A stretch of 64,000 nucleotides of DNA from Candidatus Obscuribacterales bacterium (GCA_020634035.1 JACKCM010000003.1:310001-374000); one strand, 5' to 3'; shown: positions 52,792-62,427, counted from the stretch's first letter. Numbers and translations: made by a program. Notes: a model not told the origin generated them from the sequence alone.

Positions 52792-53582
52792 TCCCTCAGT
52801 CTTACATTGATGCTTGGCGCGTGTCGGCGCCATGGAGCAGTGACCTGCAAGTCGAACAAGATTTAGTAGTATCGCGAGCAGTGGCAGAGTTATTCGCAGA
52901 CGCCGACATGCAGAAATTTGTAGCGATGCGCGGCGGGACCGTGCTGAACAAATTCTTTTTCGGTGGTGGCAGTCGATATTCAGAAGATATCGACCTGGTC
53001 AAAGTCGGCACAGGCAAGGCCGGTCCACTTTTCGACATCATTAGAAAAAGACTCGATCCTTGGCTCGATTCGCCTAAAAGCGAAATCTCGGACGCCAGCA
53101 TCAAACTGGTTTATCGCTTCACTTCCGAAGCAGATCCTGCTGTAAGAATGCGCCTGAAAGTCGAGGTGAACACGCGGGAAAACTTCTCGGTACTCGGCTA
53201 TCAGAGCCTGCCGTTTGAAGTAAATTCTGGTTGGTTCTCCAACAGGGTTCAGGTCAAAACATTTGCGTTAAACGAATTGCTTGGCACAAAGATTCGTGCT
53301 TTATACCAGCGTAGAAAGGGACGCGACTTATTTGATCTTTGGTATTCGCTTGCCTACTGCGAATGCTCGCCAGAAGAAATCATTCACTGTTTCACCAGAT
53401 ACATGGAACACAACGGTATAAAAGTTGCGCGAAAGGACTTGCTTTCAAATCTCGAAACCAAGCTTTCTGACAAACGGTTTCTCACAGACGTTCCGGCACT
53501 CCTTAGAACGGGATTAAAATATGACCAATCAGTCGCATTTGAGCATGTCTCTGAAAAGCTACTCTCTCTCATTCCAGAATGA
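52788..53582 (+). CDS. AbiEii-type nucleotidyltransferase toxin
   Basis: A 264-residue AbiEii/toxin of the DNA-polymerase-beta-like nucleotidyltransferase family. Motif I is MRGGTVLNKF (47-56), motif II SRYSEDIDLV (62-71) with the catalytic acidic pair, motif III has LKVEVNTRE, and motif IV is RRKGRDLFDLWY. All look intact, so it should be active. It overlaps abiEi by 4 bp. Its stop codon lies within the first bases of a decayed gene copy (53579 onwards), which marks a sharp junction on its right side. It may act by halting growth on phage infection, as for known AbiE. Confidence 0.92.
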   Translation: MIPQSYIDAWRVSAPWSSDLQVEQDLVVSRAVAELFADADMQKFVAMRGGTVLNKFFFGGGSRYSEDIDLVKVGTGKAGPLFDIIRKRLDPWLDSPKSEISDASIKLVYRFTSEADPAVRMRLKVEVNTRENFSVLGYQSLPFEVNSGWFSNRVQVKTFALNELLGTKIRALYQRRKGRDLFDLWYSLAYCECSPEEIIHCFTRYMEHNGIKVARKDLLSNLETKLSDKRFLTDVPALLRTGLKYDQSVAFEHVSEKLLSLIPE

Positions 53583-53656
53583 AATTGCTATGGTCTCAAT
53601 CTGAGGAGCGCATACTGTTCATGTGGCGCGAATGACACACATCCGATCAGCGCCAT
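53579..53656 (-). pseudogene. Remnant of a paralogue of the gene at 62428
   Basis: Bases 53579-53635 match 62603-62659 at 52 of 57 positions in the same orientation, and weaker similarity continues to about 53656. On the minus strand the match keeps the reading frame: HSRHMNSMRSSD against HSRYMNSVRSSD, followed by a stop where the intact gene has Arg (CGA type to TGA), then DHSNF against AHSNF. It is therefore a decayed piece of that gene family. It begins exactly at the end of abiEii. Confidence 0.7.
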
Positions 53657-53783
53657 CATATGCGCTCTACAAAGTGGTTCACGAAACAGCCCGCAACTGT
53701 TAGATAGAGGGTGGAAGGTGGTAAAATCTACTTGGTCGGCATGCCATTGCTTTACCAAAGCGTCGACTTCAAGGTAGTTTCAG
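53657..53783. other. Spacer after the gene remnant
   Basis: No gene is seen here. It may hold further decayed sequence of the remnant and the promoter of the secreted repeat protein, whose ribosome site (AAGG) is at the right edge. Confidence 0.35.
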
Positions 53784-54314
53784 TTGATCAAAAAATGTGC
53801 AGCAATCATATCCCTCACCGTCTTGTTCAGCGGATTATTAGCCCTGAACACCCAGCCGGCTGAGGCGAAAGCGTCGCGAAGCAGTCTCCTCAGAGCCACT
53901 ATCAGAGCCACTAATTGCCTGGTCCCGCCGCCTCCGCCTTATATACCTACAATAGTCCCTTCAATGGTCCCTTCGGGGCTTGGCATGACGAACGCTCAAG
54001 CGCTAACAGCGATTGACGCTATTGTAGAGAAGGAGGCGAAAACTTCGCGAAACAGTTTCCATAAAACCAGAAATTATTTTGTCCCCCCGCCTCCGCCTTA
54101 CCAGCCCTCAATAGTTCTTTCGGCGGTGGGCATGACGAACGCTCAAGCGGTATCAGCGGATGACGCTGTCGTGAAGAAGCCAGTCAATAACAAAAGCAAT
54201 TACATACTCGCGCGCAACCAGGTCATTGAGAAGAGAATTCTAAACCAAATAGATTCCTTCGATACTGAGATTTCTAGCCACGAGAAAGAAATCTGCAAAT
54301 TGCTGAATCTATAA
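53784..54314 (+). CDS. Exported protein with duplicated VPPPPPY module
   Basis: A 176-residue exported protein. The signal peptide (about 1-28, after AEA) is followed by two copies of a module: VPPPPPYxPxIVxS...GMTNAQAxxAxDAxVxK, at about 47-85 and 99-131. The duplicate is also visible in DNA: a 14-base match (53928-53941 and 54087-54100) and a 21-base perfect repeat (53982-54002 and 54129-54149). The start is TTG at 53784. No family is recognised. Proline-rich modules suggest a spacer or binding role outside the cytoplasm. Confidence 0.65.
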   Translation: MIKKCAAIISLTVLFSGLLALNTQPAEAKASRSSLLRATIRATNCLVPPPPPYIPTIVPSMVPSGLGMTNAQALTAIDAIVEKEAKTSRNSFHKTRNYFVPPPPPYQPSIVLSAVGMTNAQAVSADDAVVKKPVNNKSNYILARNQVIEKRILNQIDSFDTEISSHEKEICKLLNL

Positions 54315-54340
54315 AGGCAATAAATTTTGGTCGATTAGAA

Positions 54341-54631
54341 CTATGTAGCTTCTGCACTGCATACGGTGCAATTGACCGGCATCAATTGAGGCACCTGCAT
54401 GTGCGAAATCGTCTCTTTAGCTTTCTCGCAGCTGCAAGACGCAACCCGCCTGGTGATGCGTCTGACGCGCTTTGTGTTCTTCTTGCAATCGATAACTGCC
54501 GCGGTTACCAGGGAAAAACAGAAGATTCCTAGACCAGGGAGTTTGTATTGATTGGGAGCAAAAATCAGAGCCATTATCGATACGAAGAGTATTTCGTTAC
54601 CGTGGTTGAATACCTTTTTCCTGAACGTCAT
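54341..54631 (-). CDS. Small two-helix membrane protein with C-terminal cysteines
   Basis: A 96-residue protein with two membrane helices (about 12-28 and 33-50), a basic stretch (KKNTKRVRRITRR) and four C-terminal cysteines (CSC and CTVC). GGAGG lies seven bases before the ATG, which supports it as a gene. It converges with the secreted repeat protein gene, 26 bases apart. The cysteine pairs may bind a metal. The family is not recognised. Confidence 0.6.
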   Translation of the reverse strand: MTFRKKVFNHGNEILFVSIMALIFAPNQYKLPGLGIFCFSLVTAAVIDCKKNTKRVRRITRRVASCSCEKAKETISHMQVPQLMPVNCTVCSAEAT

Positions 54632-54816
54632 GTGTCGTCCTCCAGTATTGGTGGGGGGCGGATACTGTGTTCGAGTTGCAAGAATATCGACTGAGGCGAT
54701 CTTGCTGTCCCAACAACTTATTTAATGATACTTCAAAATTAACTGTGAATGAACCAACTGTCAAGAGGGCGCAGGCATTTACAATTTCTAATCTGGTTGC
54801 TTCTTTCCGAGGCTGT

Positions 54817-56298
54817 TTATCGCCAGCCGCCCCCTAATGCCCGATAGAGATTAATTCTGGACCCGACCAGGTGCATTTTCACTACTACCAGTTCTCTTTC
54901 GGCATCCAGTTTCGCTTCCTGGACGAGCAAGACTTCGATGTAAGTCGCCTTGGCGTACTTAAACAGCATGTTTGCCGTACTGATCGAGTCTTCGAGCAAT
55001 ACGACTTCTCGCTTTTTTTTATCGAAAGCCTGCTGCATATTTCTTATATTCGCCACCTGATTAAGAACATCAGTGTAGGCTTTCAGTAAAGTCTGCTCAT
55101 AGGTCAAAACCGACTGTGTCTGGTTCGCATCGGCTATCTGTATTCGTGCAATGATTGCGTTTCGGTTGATCAATGGGACCATAATGTCACCAATTGCGTT
55201 GTAGAACAGCGACTGTGGCTTGAAGAGCAGTTGGGGGTCAAAACCAGAAAAGCCAACACCTGCAGCAATCCTCAAGTTGGGGTACAGTTCTTTCTTGATA
55301 CTTTTCAAATTGAGCTTTGCCGCCTTAATCGCCGCTTCAGCCCGACGAATGTCGGCTCTGTTTTGCAAAAGCTCGGAAGGCACACCAGTCTGCAATTCAT
55401 GCACCGGTATCTTCATAAACTCGTCAGAGTTCCTCAATAATGGACCTTCATCATAGATACCGGAAAGGAACTTCAGACGATTCTCTTTTTCTACTATTCT
55501 TTGACTGGTTTCAAACCGCTGGCTCTTAGTCTTGTTCAGCTGGGCTTCAAACCGATTGACCGCCAACTGGTTCGATTTGGCATAACGCTTCAAGATCTGA
55601 ACTTTATGGAAAGCTGCTTCCTGGATGCTAATGTTTGCATCTATGATCTTCAGAGCCGTATCCAGAGCCATTAATTCATAATAGTTTCGTGCTATTTCAG
55701 TAACCAGCCTGGAAATAAGGAAATTACGGACCTCGTACTGTGCGAACATTCGCTGCCTGGCTGAATCTTTGGCATCTCTAAACTTTCTCCAGATATCCAC
55801 TTCCCAGCGCAGGGCAGGACCCAGATTCAGGTTGAAATCAGGGTATCTAAAAACCGTATCCGAAATAATATTATCCAACACGCCTTCCGGGGTATTTTCG
55901 GATGGTCTGATGTAACTTCCGCCAAACCCCAAGCCGACTTTAGGCCAATACGCAGCGCGTTTTTCTTTCACTTCACTGGTGGCAATTTCAATATCCTGTA
56001 TTGCAATATTGAACTCCTGGTTATTCGCCAGGGCTGTTTCAATCAAAGAGACAAGATAAGGATCAGAAAAAAAGTTCCGCCAGCTAATGGAAGCCGCACT
56101 CTCAACAGAGCCTTTAAGAGTTTTTTCTGGTAGCTGCGGAGTGTTATACCTAGAAGGTACATTGAATGTCTTCTTCCTTTCCCACAGCTCTATCGGATGA
56201 AACCACGATCTTTTTGCAAATGCAGGTGCTTGAAAGACTCCCATAAAAACTATGAGTATCAATAGACTAGCGATAATTTTTCTATGCATTCCGCTCAT
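54817..56298 (-). CDS. RND-type outer-membrane factor (TolC/OprM family)
   Basis: A 493-residue outer-membrane efflux protein of the NodT/OprM type. A signal peptide (about 6-29, after AFA) leads to two repeated OEP regions (about 75-265 and 290-480) with long helices (ALANNQEFNIAIQDIEIA; RADIRRAEAAIKAAKLNLKSIKKELYPNL). No lipobox is clear. I place the start at ATG 56298, eleven bases past the pump gene stop; an upstream reading frame reaching 56427 only repeats the pump's repeat region in another frame. It is the third structural gene of the operon. Confidence 0.88.
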   Translation of the reverse strand: MSGMHRKIIASLLILIVFMGVFQAPAFAKRSWFHPIELWERKKTFNVPSRYNTPQLPEKTLKGSVESAASISWRNFFSDPYLVSLIETALANNQEFNIAIQDIEIATSEVKEKRAAYWPKVGLGFGGSYIRPSENTPEGVLDNIISDTVFRYPDFNLNLGPALRWEVDIWRKFRDAKDSARQRMFAQYEVRNFLISRLVTEIARNYYELMALDTALKIIDANISIQEAAFHKVQILKRYAKSNQLAVNRFEAQLNKTKSQRFETSQRIVEKENRLKFLSGIYDEGPLLRNSDEFMKIPVHELQTGVPSELLQNRADIRRAEAAIKAAKLNLKSIKKELYPNLRIAAGVGFSGFDPQLLFKPQSLFYNAIGDIMVPLINRNAIIARIQIADANQTQSVLTYEQTLLKAYTDVLNQVANIRNMQQAFDKKKREVVLLEDSISTANMLFKYAKATYIEVLLVQEAKLDAERELVVVKMHLVGSRINLYRALGGGWR

Positions 56299-56308
56299 GG
56301 TTGACTGA

Positions 56309-59300
56309 CTAATCCTCAGGCTTATCGTCGGTTTTAGGCTCCGCTTCGGTTGCAACAGGAGGCTTCGCTTCGGTTGCAACAGGAGGCTTCGCTTCGGCTG
56401 CAACTGGAGGCTCCGCTTCGGCTGCAACTGGAGCCTTCGTATCGGCTACGACGGACGGCTTCGTGTCGATTGATCCAGTGAGCTTCAACTTTCTAATTAG
56501 TAATTTGAATTGTCCCGTTAGCCTTCTATGTAATTTCGAACGGTGCTTTTTGGTCCCGACAATGGACTCCGTGATACTGGTATGCACCTCATCTTTCAAC
56601 AGGTTTTTGCCATCAACCATGGTGGCGAAAACAAAGTAGAGCCCTGGAATAACCAACACCCCGATGAGGGTGCCAGTAATCATCCCACCCATGGCAGAAG
56701 ATCCAAGGGTATTGTTACCCACTGCACCGGCGCCTTCCGACAAAACCAGGGGGATGAGACCAGCAACAAAGGCGAAGGACGTCATCAGAATAGGTCGAAA
56801 CCGCATCCTGGCGCCTTCCAGGGCAGCGTTCAGCAACGATAAGCCATCATTCCGTCTTTGTACCGCAAACTCGACGATTAACACAGCATTTTTACCCAGC
56901 AGTCCAAGCAAGGTAATAACAGCAATTTGTGCATATACGTCATTAGCCAGACCCATCAATTTGAGCATTGAGAAGGAGCCAAATATACCGACGGGCAAGG
57001 AAAAGAGTACGGCCAGTGGCAGTACGAAGTTTTCGTACTGGGCCGCCAGCACTAAATAGACAAAAAGTACAACAATCAAAGAAATAATGAGAAACTCATT
57101 GCCTCGTTTCGCTTCGTCGAAGGACAGGTCTTCCCAGGCAATGTCGAACTCACGGGACAGGGTATCTTTAGCGACCTCGCGGATAGCCTTAATGGCATCG
57201 CCAGTAGTGTACCCTTTTGCCGGGAATCCCCGAATGGAAGCAGAGTTGTACATGTTGTAGCGTGTAATTTCATTGGCCCCTTTTGTTTTTTCAAGAGTCA
57301 TAAACGACGTGTAGGGCACCATATCCCCGTCATCATTTTTGACGAAAAGGGTCTTCAAATCTTCCAGATTTCTGCGGTATTCAGGGGCTGCCTTGGTAAA
57401 CACTTTAAAAAACCGACCAAATTTAATAAACCCTTGCTCGTAAGAGCCGCTGTTTATAACATCCAGGTTGTCCATAGCAGTTCTTATCGAAACGCCCTTC
57501 TGCATGGCCATCTGGTTATCGATCTTGATTTCATATTGCGGGTAGGAAGCGTTGTAGAAGGTAAACAGCCCTGAAATCTCTTTGCGCTTTGTCAGGTTTT
57601 CCATAAAGTGCTGAGTGGCCACCTGCAGCTCTTGATAGCGGAGATCACCGGTTTTATCCAGTAATCGCAACGAAAATCCGCCAGAAGTACCAAAGCCAGG
57701 AATGGCTGGCGGCTCAAAAAATTCAACTCTGCCCCCCAACCCATCAGTGATATGCTCTAATTCCTCAATAATTTCATGGACGTTTTGTTTGCGTTCTTCC
57801 CAGTTCTTTAGGTTGATAAGACAGGTCCCCGCATTTGAGCCTCTGCCTTCTGTCATGATCTCGTAGCCCGCCATCGAAGTCACCGAGTGGACCCCTTCAA
57901 CCTTTTTAGTCATTTTCTGCAGCTCGCCCATCACTTTGTTTGTATATTCCAGCGAGGACCCCGGCGGTGTTTGAACAATTGCGTAGATAGTTCCCTGGTC
58001 TTCATTAGGCACAAAGCCAGAGGAAACCTTTTGGCTCATGTAAACAATGCCGACAATAAACAACAGGATGACCGCCAGGCACATTATTTTTTGTGTGACT
58101 ATGCGATTTAACAGCCACATGTATACACCGGTTACTAATTCGAAAAGGGTATTGAATAGACCAATAAACCATTGAATTGGATTGTTAGGCCGCTTGTGAC
58201 CGGCATGGTTTTTTAGAAACATGGCGCACAAAACAGGCGTCAGGGTTAACGCCACCAATGCCGATATCATAATGGCGCTCGACATGGTGATAGAAAACTG
58301 CCGGTAAAATACACCTACCGGACCGGGAATAAAGGCGATTGGCACAAACACCGAAATCATCACCAGCGTGATGGCAAGAATAGCGCTTCCCAGTTCGCCC
58401 ATAGCCTTTTGCGTCGCTGCATATGGCGATAGCGTCGGGTCTTTCTCCATGTTGCTGTGGACGGCTTCAACCACAACAATGGCATCATCCACCACGATAC
58501 CGATGGCCAGTACCAGAGCAAATAGAGTAATCAGGTTAATGGACATACCGAACATATTGAGCACCACAAAGGCCCCAATTAATGAAACAGGTACGGCAAT
58601 AACAGGAATGACTGTGGAACGCCAGTCTCCCAGAAACAGGAAGACGACCAGGGTGACCAGAATAAACGCATCGCGGATGGTGTCGATGACCTGTTCAATA
58701 GAAGCGTCCAAAAACTTGGAGACATCGTAGCTGTACTGGACATGTATACCGTCTGGAAAAGCCTTGGAGAGTTCTTTGATTTTCTCTTTGACTTTTTTAA
58801 TAACTGCCCTACCATTGCTATTGGGCGTCTGTTTCAGCACAATAGACGCAGAGGGCATTCCATCCAGATTCGTGTAAATATCATAAAACTCACTGCCCAG
58901 CTCCACGGTGGCAATGTCTTTGAGTTTGACCATTTCACCAAACCCGGAACTCCTGATAATGATATTCTCGTACTGCTCAGGCTCGGTATAGCGGCCGATG
59001 TAGTTGAGCACATATTCAGTAGACTGGGCTTGTTTCCCCGAACTCAGACCAAGCCGTCCAGGGCGGGCAATAAGACTCTGGTCTTTAACGGCCTCGACCA
59101 CTTCTTCGGTAGAGATGTTATAGGCTCGCATGCGATCTGGTTTAAGCCACAGTCTCATGGCATAGGTTCTGCTACCTAATAAGGTCGCGTTCGCAACCCC
59201 GGTAATTCGTTGAATTTCAGGTATTAGCTTGGTATAGGCGTAATTAAACAGGTACTTCTGGTTAATGGAGTCGGAATCAGAATACAAATCCACATACATC

Positions 59301-59710
59301 AACATGGAAGGCTGCAAGGGCCTGATGATGACCCCCTCTCGCTGAACAAGATCAGGTAAGGTGTTCATCACCTGATCCACCCTGGTTTTGACGCTAACCA
59401 CCGCCTGGTTGGGGTCGGTACCTGGTTCAAAAATCACACGGATGGTGGCCTCACCGGCACTGGTGGCATCTGAGGACATATAGCGCATGCCCTGCACACC
59501 GTTAATGGCGGCTTCCAGTGGTACCAGCGTCGACTTGGTAAGCACATCGGCACTAGCACCAGGGAAGGCAATAAAGATATTGACGACGGTTGGCGCAATT
59601 TGGGGAAACTGCGAAATAGGAAGCTGAAAAATGGACAGGCCGCCAAGGAAAACGATCAAAACCGAGATAACAATCCCGAGTACCGGTCGCTTAAGAATGT
59701 TACGAAACAT
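56309..59710 (-). CDS. RND multidrug efflux pump, HAE1 family
   Basis: A 1133-residue inner-membrane proton/drug antiporter of the AcrB/HAE1 family. It begins MFRNILKRPVLGIVISVLIV and shows the family's duplicated layout with twelve helices, including GIVVDDAIVVVEAV (helix 4, proton relay) and the matching LLGKNAVLIVEFA in the second half. It should export toxic compounds. It is longer than the usual 1030-1050 residues because of a tail of octapeptide repeats (about 1085-1125). It lies between the adaptor (17-base gap) and outer-membrane factor (10-base gap) genes. Confidence 0.94.
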   Translation of the reverse strand: MFRNILKRPVLGIVISVLIVFLGGLSIFQLPISQFPQIAPTVVNIFIAFPGASADVLTKSTLVPLEAAINGVQGMRYMSSDATSAGEATIRVIFEPGTDPNQAVVSVKTRVDQVMNTLPDLVQREGVIIRPLQPSMLMYVDLYSDSDSINQKYLFNYAYTKLIPEIQRITGVANATLLGSRTYAMRLWLKPDRMRAYNISTEEVVEAVKDQSLIARPGRLGLSSGKQAQSTEYVLNYIGRYTEPEQYENIIIRSSGFGEMVKLKDIATVELGSEFYDIYTNLDGMPSASIVLKQTPNSNGRAVIKKVKEKIKELSKAFPDGIHVQYSYDVSKFLDASIEQVIDTIRDAFILVTLVVFLFLGDWRSTVIPVIAVPVSLIGAFVVLNMFGMSINLITLFALVLAIGIVVDDAIVVVEAVHSNMEKDPTLSPYAATQKAMGELGSAILAITLVMISVFVPIAFIPGPVGVFYRQFSITMSSAIMISALVALTLTPVLCAMFLKNHAGHKRPNNPIQWFIGLFNTLFELVTGVYMWLLNRIVTQKIMCLAVILLFIVGIVYMSQKVSSGFVPNEDQGTIYAIVQTPPGSSLEYTNKVMGELQKMTKKVEGVHSVTSMAGYEIMTEGRGSNAGTCLINLKNWEERKQNVHEIIEELEHITDGLGGRVEFFEPPAIPGFGTSGGFSLRLLDKTGDLRYQELQVATQHFMENLTKRKEISGLFTFYNASYPQYEIKIDNQMAMQKGVSIRTAMDNLDVINSGSYEQGFIKFGRFFKVFTKAAPEYRRNLEDLKTLFVKNDDGDMVPYTSFMTLEKTKGANEITRYNMYNSASIRGFPAKGYTTGDAIKAIREVAKDTLSREFDIAWEDLSFDEAKRGNEFLIISLIVVLFVYLVLAAQYENFVLPLAVLFSLPVGIFGSFSMLKLMGLANDVYAQIAVITLLGLLGKNAVLIVEFAVQRRNDGLSLLNAALEGARMRFRPILMTSFAFVAGLIPLVLSEGAGAVGNNTLGSSAMGGMITGTLIGVLVIPGLYFVFATMVDGKNLLKDEVHTSITESIVGTKKHRSKLHRRLTGQFKLLIRKLKLTGSIDTKPSVVADTKAPVAAEAEPPVAAEAKPPVATEAKPPVATEAEPKTDDKPED
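56337..56456. repeat. Five 24-bp tandem repeats in the efflux-pump gene
   Basis: Units start at 56337, 56361, 56385, 56409 and 56433. The first four are nearly identical (GGCTTCGCTTCGGTTGCAAC type); the fifth is diverged. They encode an Ala/Glu/Pro/Val-rich octapeptide repeat at the pump's C-terminus. Copy number may vary between strains. Confidence 0.9.
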
Positions 59711-59727
59711 AGCTGGCCGAACCTAAG

Positions 59728-60882
59728 CTACTCTGCATACAGCTCTAAACTCTCCATAGCACTTTTGGGATCAATCAGCTTGTAACTGATTTTGTCGCCC
59801 TTATCTAGTTTGTTCTGCCGCTCAAGTAGATACATCTCATCAGGTGTTATTCCAGAGGAGACAACGTATACGTGGGGTTCTTCACGGGCCACTTTAATCT
59901 CACGTTCGTGAATCACCCCTGCTTTGTCGACAACAAAAATGAAACGTTTATCTAAAATCTCAAAGGTGGATTTCTGAGGAACAATGACCGCATGACTGAT
60001 CTTCTTGGGCCATAGTATTTTGCCCGTTTGCCCATAACGCAATAGGGCGCGTGGGTTATTAAAAGCCGCTCGAAAAGCGATATTGCCGGAGGTACTATTG
60101 AAGTCGGAATGAATGGTTTCTATCGTTCCGGTTTCAGGATATATCTCTTTGTTGGCGAGTTCCAGTTTGACTTTCTGAGCAGCACCCTTTCGCTTGTTTT
60201 TCATGTAGTCCAGGTAAATAGCTTCAGGCACATTGAAGTACACCCAAAGTCGATGGGTATCGCTCAAGGTCGTAAGCAATTGATTTTCTTCCAGCAGACT
60301 ACCAAGCCTTATATCACCAAAGCGACCTATCAACCCGTCAAACGGGGCTCGAATTTCGGTAAAGCCTAAATGCGTTTTAGCTAGCTCTAGCTCTGCTTTA
60401 ACTTTTGCCAACTTGGCGGCAGACATGGCCGCCTCTGTGGCAGAAATAATATCTCTTTCGACAAGTGCCTGGTTATTCTCCAGCTCAATTTGAGAAAGCT
60501 CAACCTCTGCTTCTGATTTTTGAACATCGGCTTGATAAACACTGGGCTTTATTTGAAAAAGCAACTGTCCCTGGCTGACAGCCTGTCCTTCGTCTACCAG
60601 TACATTTTCAAGGTAGCCCCTCTCTAATGAACGAATCTCGATATGCTGTATGGCTCTAATTTGGCAAACATATTCATCATTAATCGTCATGTCTTTGACA
60701 AGAGGTTTACTGACCTGGTAAGTCGTATGCGATGCTTCTTTCTCATTCAGCCCAAGTTTTTTGACCAGGGGTTTACTGACAGCAGCATTTGCCGGATCAG
60801 GCGGTTCCTGACAGCTTGATAAAGACAGTACGAGCAGTAAGGCACTGCAACACAGTGCCAGTGTTTTCAACAGTTTCATCAT
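59728..60882 (-). CDS. RND efflux periplasmic adaptor, lipoprotein
   Basis: A 384-residue AcrA/MexA-type membrane-fusion protein. A lipobox (LSLSSC, Cys about 24) ends the signal peptide. Motifs of the family are VDEGQAVSQGQLLFQI (first lipoyl half), the helical hairpin (about 115-165) and LGFTEIRAPFDGLIGRFGDIRLG (second lipoyl half), then the beta-barrel and proximal domains. The QVSKPLVK sequence recurs near residues 36 and 57. It should link the pump to the outer-membrane factor. It follows the VirB10-like gene by 79 bases and precedes the pump gene by 17. Confidence 0.92.
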   Translation of the reverse strand: MMKLLKTLALCCSALLLVLSLSSCQEPPDPANAAVSKPLVKKLGLNEKEASHTTYQVSKPLVKDMTINDEYVCQIRAIQHIEIRSLERGYLENVLVDEGQAVSQGQLLFQIKPSVYQADVQKSEAEVELSQIELENNQALVERDIISATEAAMSAAKLAKVKAELELAKTHLGFTEIRAPFDGLIGRFGDIRLGSLLEENQLLTTLSDTHRLWVYFNVPEAIYLDYMKNKRKGAAQKVKLELANKEIYPETGTIETIHSDFNSTSGNIAFRAAFNNPRALLRYGQTGKILWPKKISHAVIVPQKSTFEILDKRFIFVVDKAGVIHEREIKVAREEPHVYVVSSGITPDEMYLLERQNKLDKGDKISYKLIDPKSAMESLELYAE

Positions 60883-60961
60883 CCATTGTTAGTTACTTTC
60901 ACAACTACTGTCAGTTTACTGCAACATTGTGATGGTAAAGTGATCGAACTCTGGATTGCGA

Positions 60962-62212
60962 TCAGCTTTGCGGGCTTCGACCAGCTTCGCCTTCTATGCG
61001 ATTTCCGCCGCGTCCATCCGCGCGCCCACGATGGTGCTTGCCTTTGGGGCTAACCTTGCCGCTTGCAAGCATGGCATCGGTCAGGGCGAACTTTGCCATC
61101 GGATCACGGGAAAAGGGCTTGAAAAACACCAGCCTGTGGCGGATTTTGGCACTGTAAACACTGAAGGTGACGGTACTGTTAAAGTGACTGTCGGGCTTGA
61201 TTTTGCTTAACAACATGCCCTTATCGCCAAAAGAAGAGGGGAAGAACAGGTTGCCCAGCTCGTCCTCCAGGCAGATTTCAAACTTAGAGAACGTGTTTTC
61301 GGTTTCATTCAAAATGTCCAGCGTCAGCGTGATTTCGGTCATTTCGTCGAGTGGGTGGTGGCCAATGCGCATGCCCTCCACTTTCACCTTCAAACCAGGG
61401 GCGCTGAAATCTTCCGCCGTCTCATCGGGCATGGTCATGGTGGGCAGCTTCAGCGACTCGTTGAGTTTGACGTGCATTTCTGCGCCGGGCTTGAGCATGA
61501 CGCTTTTGCCCTTCATCAGCATGGCGACTGTCAGCCCGGCAGCCCCGCCTATAGCCGCTCCACCGGCCAGGGTGGCACCGTGGCTGGCCACCGCCCCCGC
61601 CAGACCGCCATACTGCAGTGCCACCAGTGTGCCAACTACGCCACCAATAGCGGTGAAGCCCGCCGCGCGCCCAACGACTTTGGCTGCGGCCTTGCCTTTG
61701 GAGTCCTGCGTGGTGCTGTCGCCCTCAATCGGGACTTCACGGCCATCAGGCGTGATCAAATAATCAAAGCGGGTATTAATATAGCCATCGCGGCCAGCGC
61801 GCTTCGGACCTTCCATTATGCTGAGCACCCCGTGCACCACCGTGCCCCTGGGTATCACCACCTGACCATCCACCAGAACGTCCTTGATGATTTTGCCGAA
61901 GAACTCATCGCCTTCAACGTTCTCACCAGCTTCAATCTCGGTCGAAAGGACCAGATCCAGCTCCGTGCCAGGGGTCACCAAACGCACGTCCCCTTTGTGA
62001 ACAGTCGGGCTCTGCGGATGTTCGCACTCGGTCTGGGTGACGGTGCTGCGTAGCACCGGGGGCCCGGCACCGTCGGTGGGGGTGTCGGCTGACCTGGCGG
62101 CAAACGGGGCGCTGACAGACATGCTCAGTGCCATACTCCATACGCACATAGTACGGATGACGGACACCTTCAACGGTCTCTTCAGGTCACGGTTCTCAAA
62201 GTTCTTTTCCAT
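60962..62212 (-). CDS. Exported VirB10/TrbI-C-like protein upstream of RND operon
   Basis: About 416 residues from an ATG at 62212. A signal peptide (about 18-40, after AARSA) is followed by a domain with VTPGTELDLVLSTEI, VVIPRGTVVHGVLS, FDYLITPDGREVPI and a Gly/Ala-rich helix pair (about 175-220; GAAIGGAAGLTVAMLMKG). A second domain (about 265-380) is beta-rich. It is related to the protein at 49032 by the PRGT/PDG...VP order. It lies 79 bases upstream of the efflux adaptor on the same strand and could be an extra envelope component of it; this is inferred. A first in-frame ATG at 62311 gives an unlikely extension. Confidence 0.65.
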   Translation of the reverse strand: MEKNFENRDLKRPLKVSVIRTMCVWSMALSMSVSAPFAARSADTPTDGAGPPVLRSTVTQTECEHPQSPTVHKGDVRLVTPGTELDLVLSTEIEAGENVEGDEFFGKIIKDVLVDGQVVIPRGTVVHGVLSIMEGPKRAGRDGYINTRFDYLITPDGREVPIEGDSTTQDSKGKAAAKVVGRAAGFTAIGGVVGTLVALQYGGLAGAVASHGATLAGGAAIGGAAGLTVAMLMKGKSVMLKPGAEMHVKLNESLKLPTMTMPDETAEDFSAPGLKVKVEGMRIGHHPLDEMTEITLTLDILNETENTFSKFEICLEDELGNLFFPSSFGDKGMLLSKIKPDSHFNSTVTFSVYSAKIRHRLVFFKPFSRDPMAKFALTDAMLASGKVSPKGKHHRGRADGRGGNRIEGEAGRSPQS

Positions 62213-62427
62213 GATTCTCAAAGGCGTCGAGCACGAAGTTCGAGTAAGCCAGCCTCCGTATTGAAGGAACAGAAGCGTTAGCTTGTGGGACATTTTTACA
62301 CATCCTACCATCTAACACCAGAAATAATAATGCACAAACTATCTCAACCCTGCAAGCAAGTCAGAGCCGGCAAGCCAAGCGTAGAGTTCACCCAGTGTTT
62401 TTTTATCAACGAAAGCATCTGCCGCTA

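Noticed and set aside
56299..56427. N-terminal extension of the outer-membrane factor with QPKRSL repeats
   Set aside because: It is the pump's 24-bp repeat tract read in another frame; the signal peptide begins after 56298.
56337..56456. Possible CRISPR-like repeat array
   Set aside because: The 24-bp units are directly adjacent with no spacers and lie in frame inside a coding gene.
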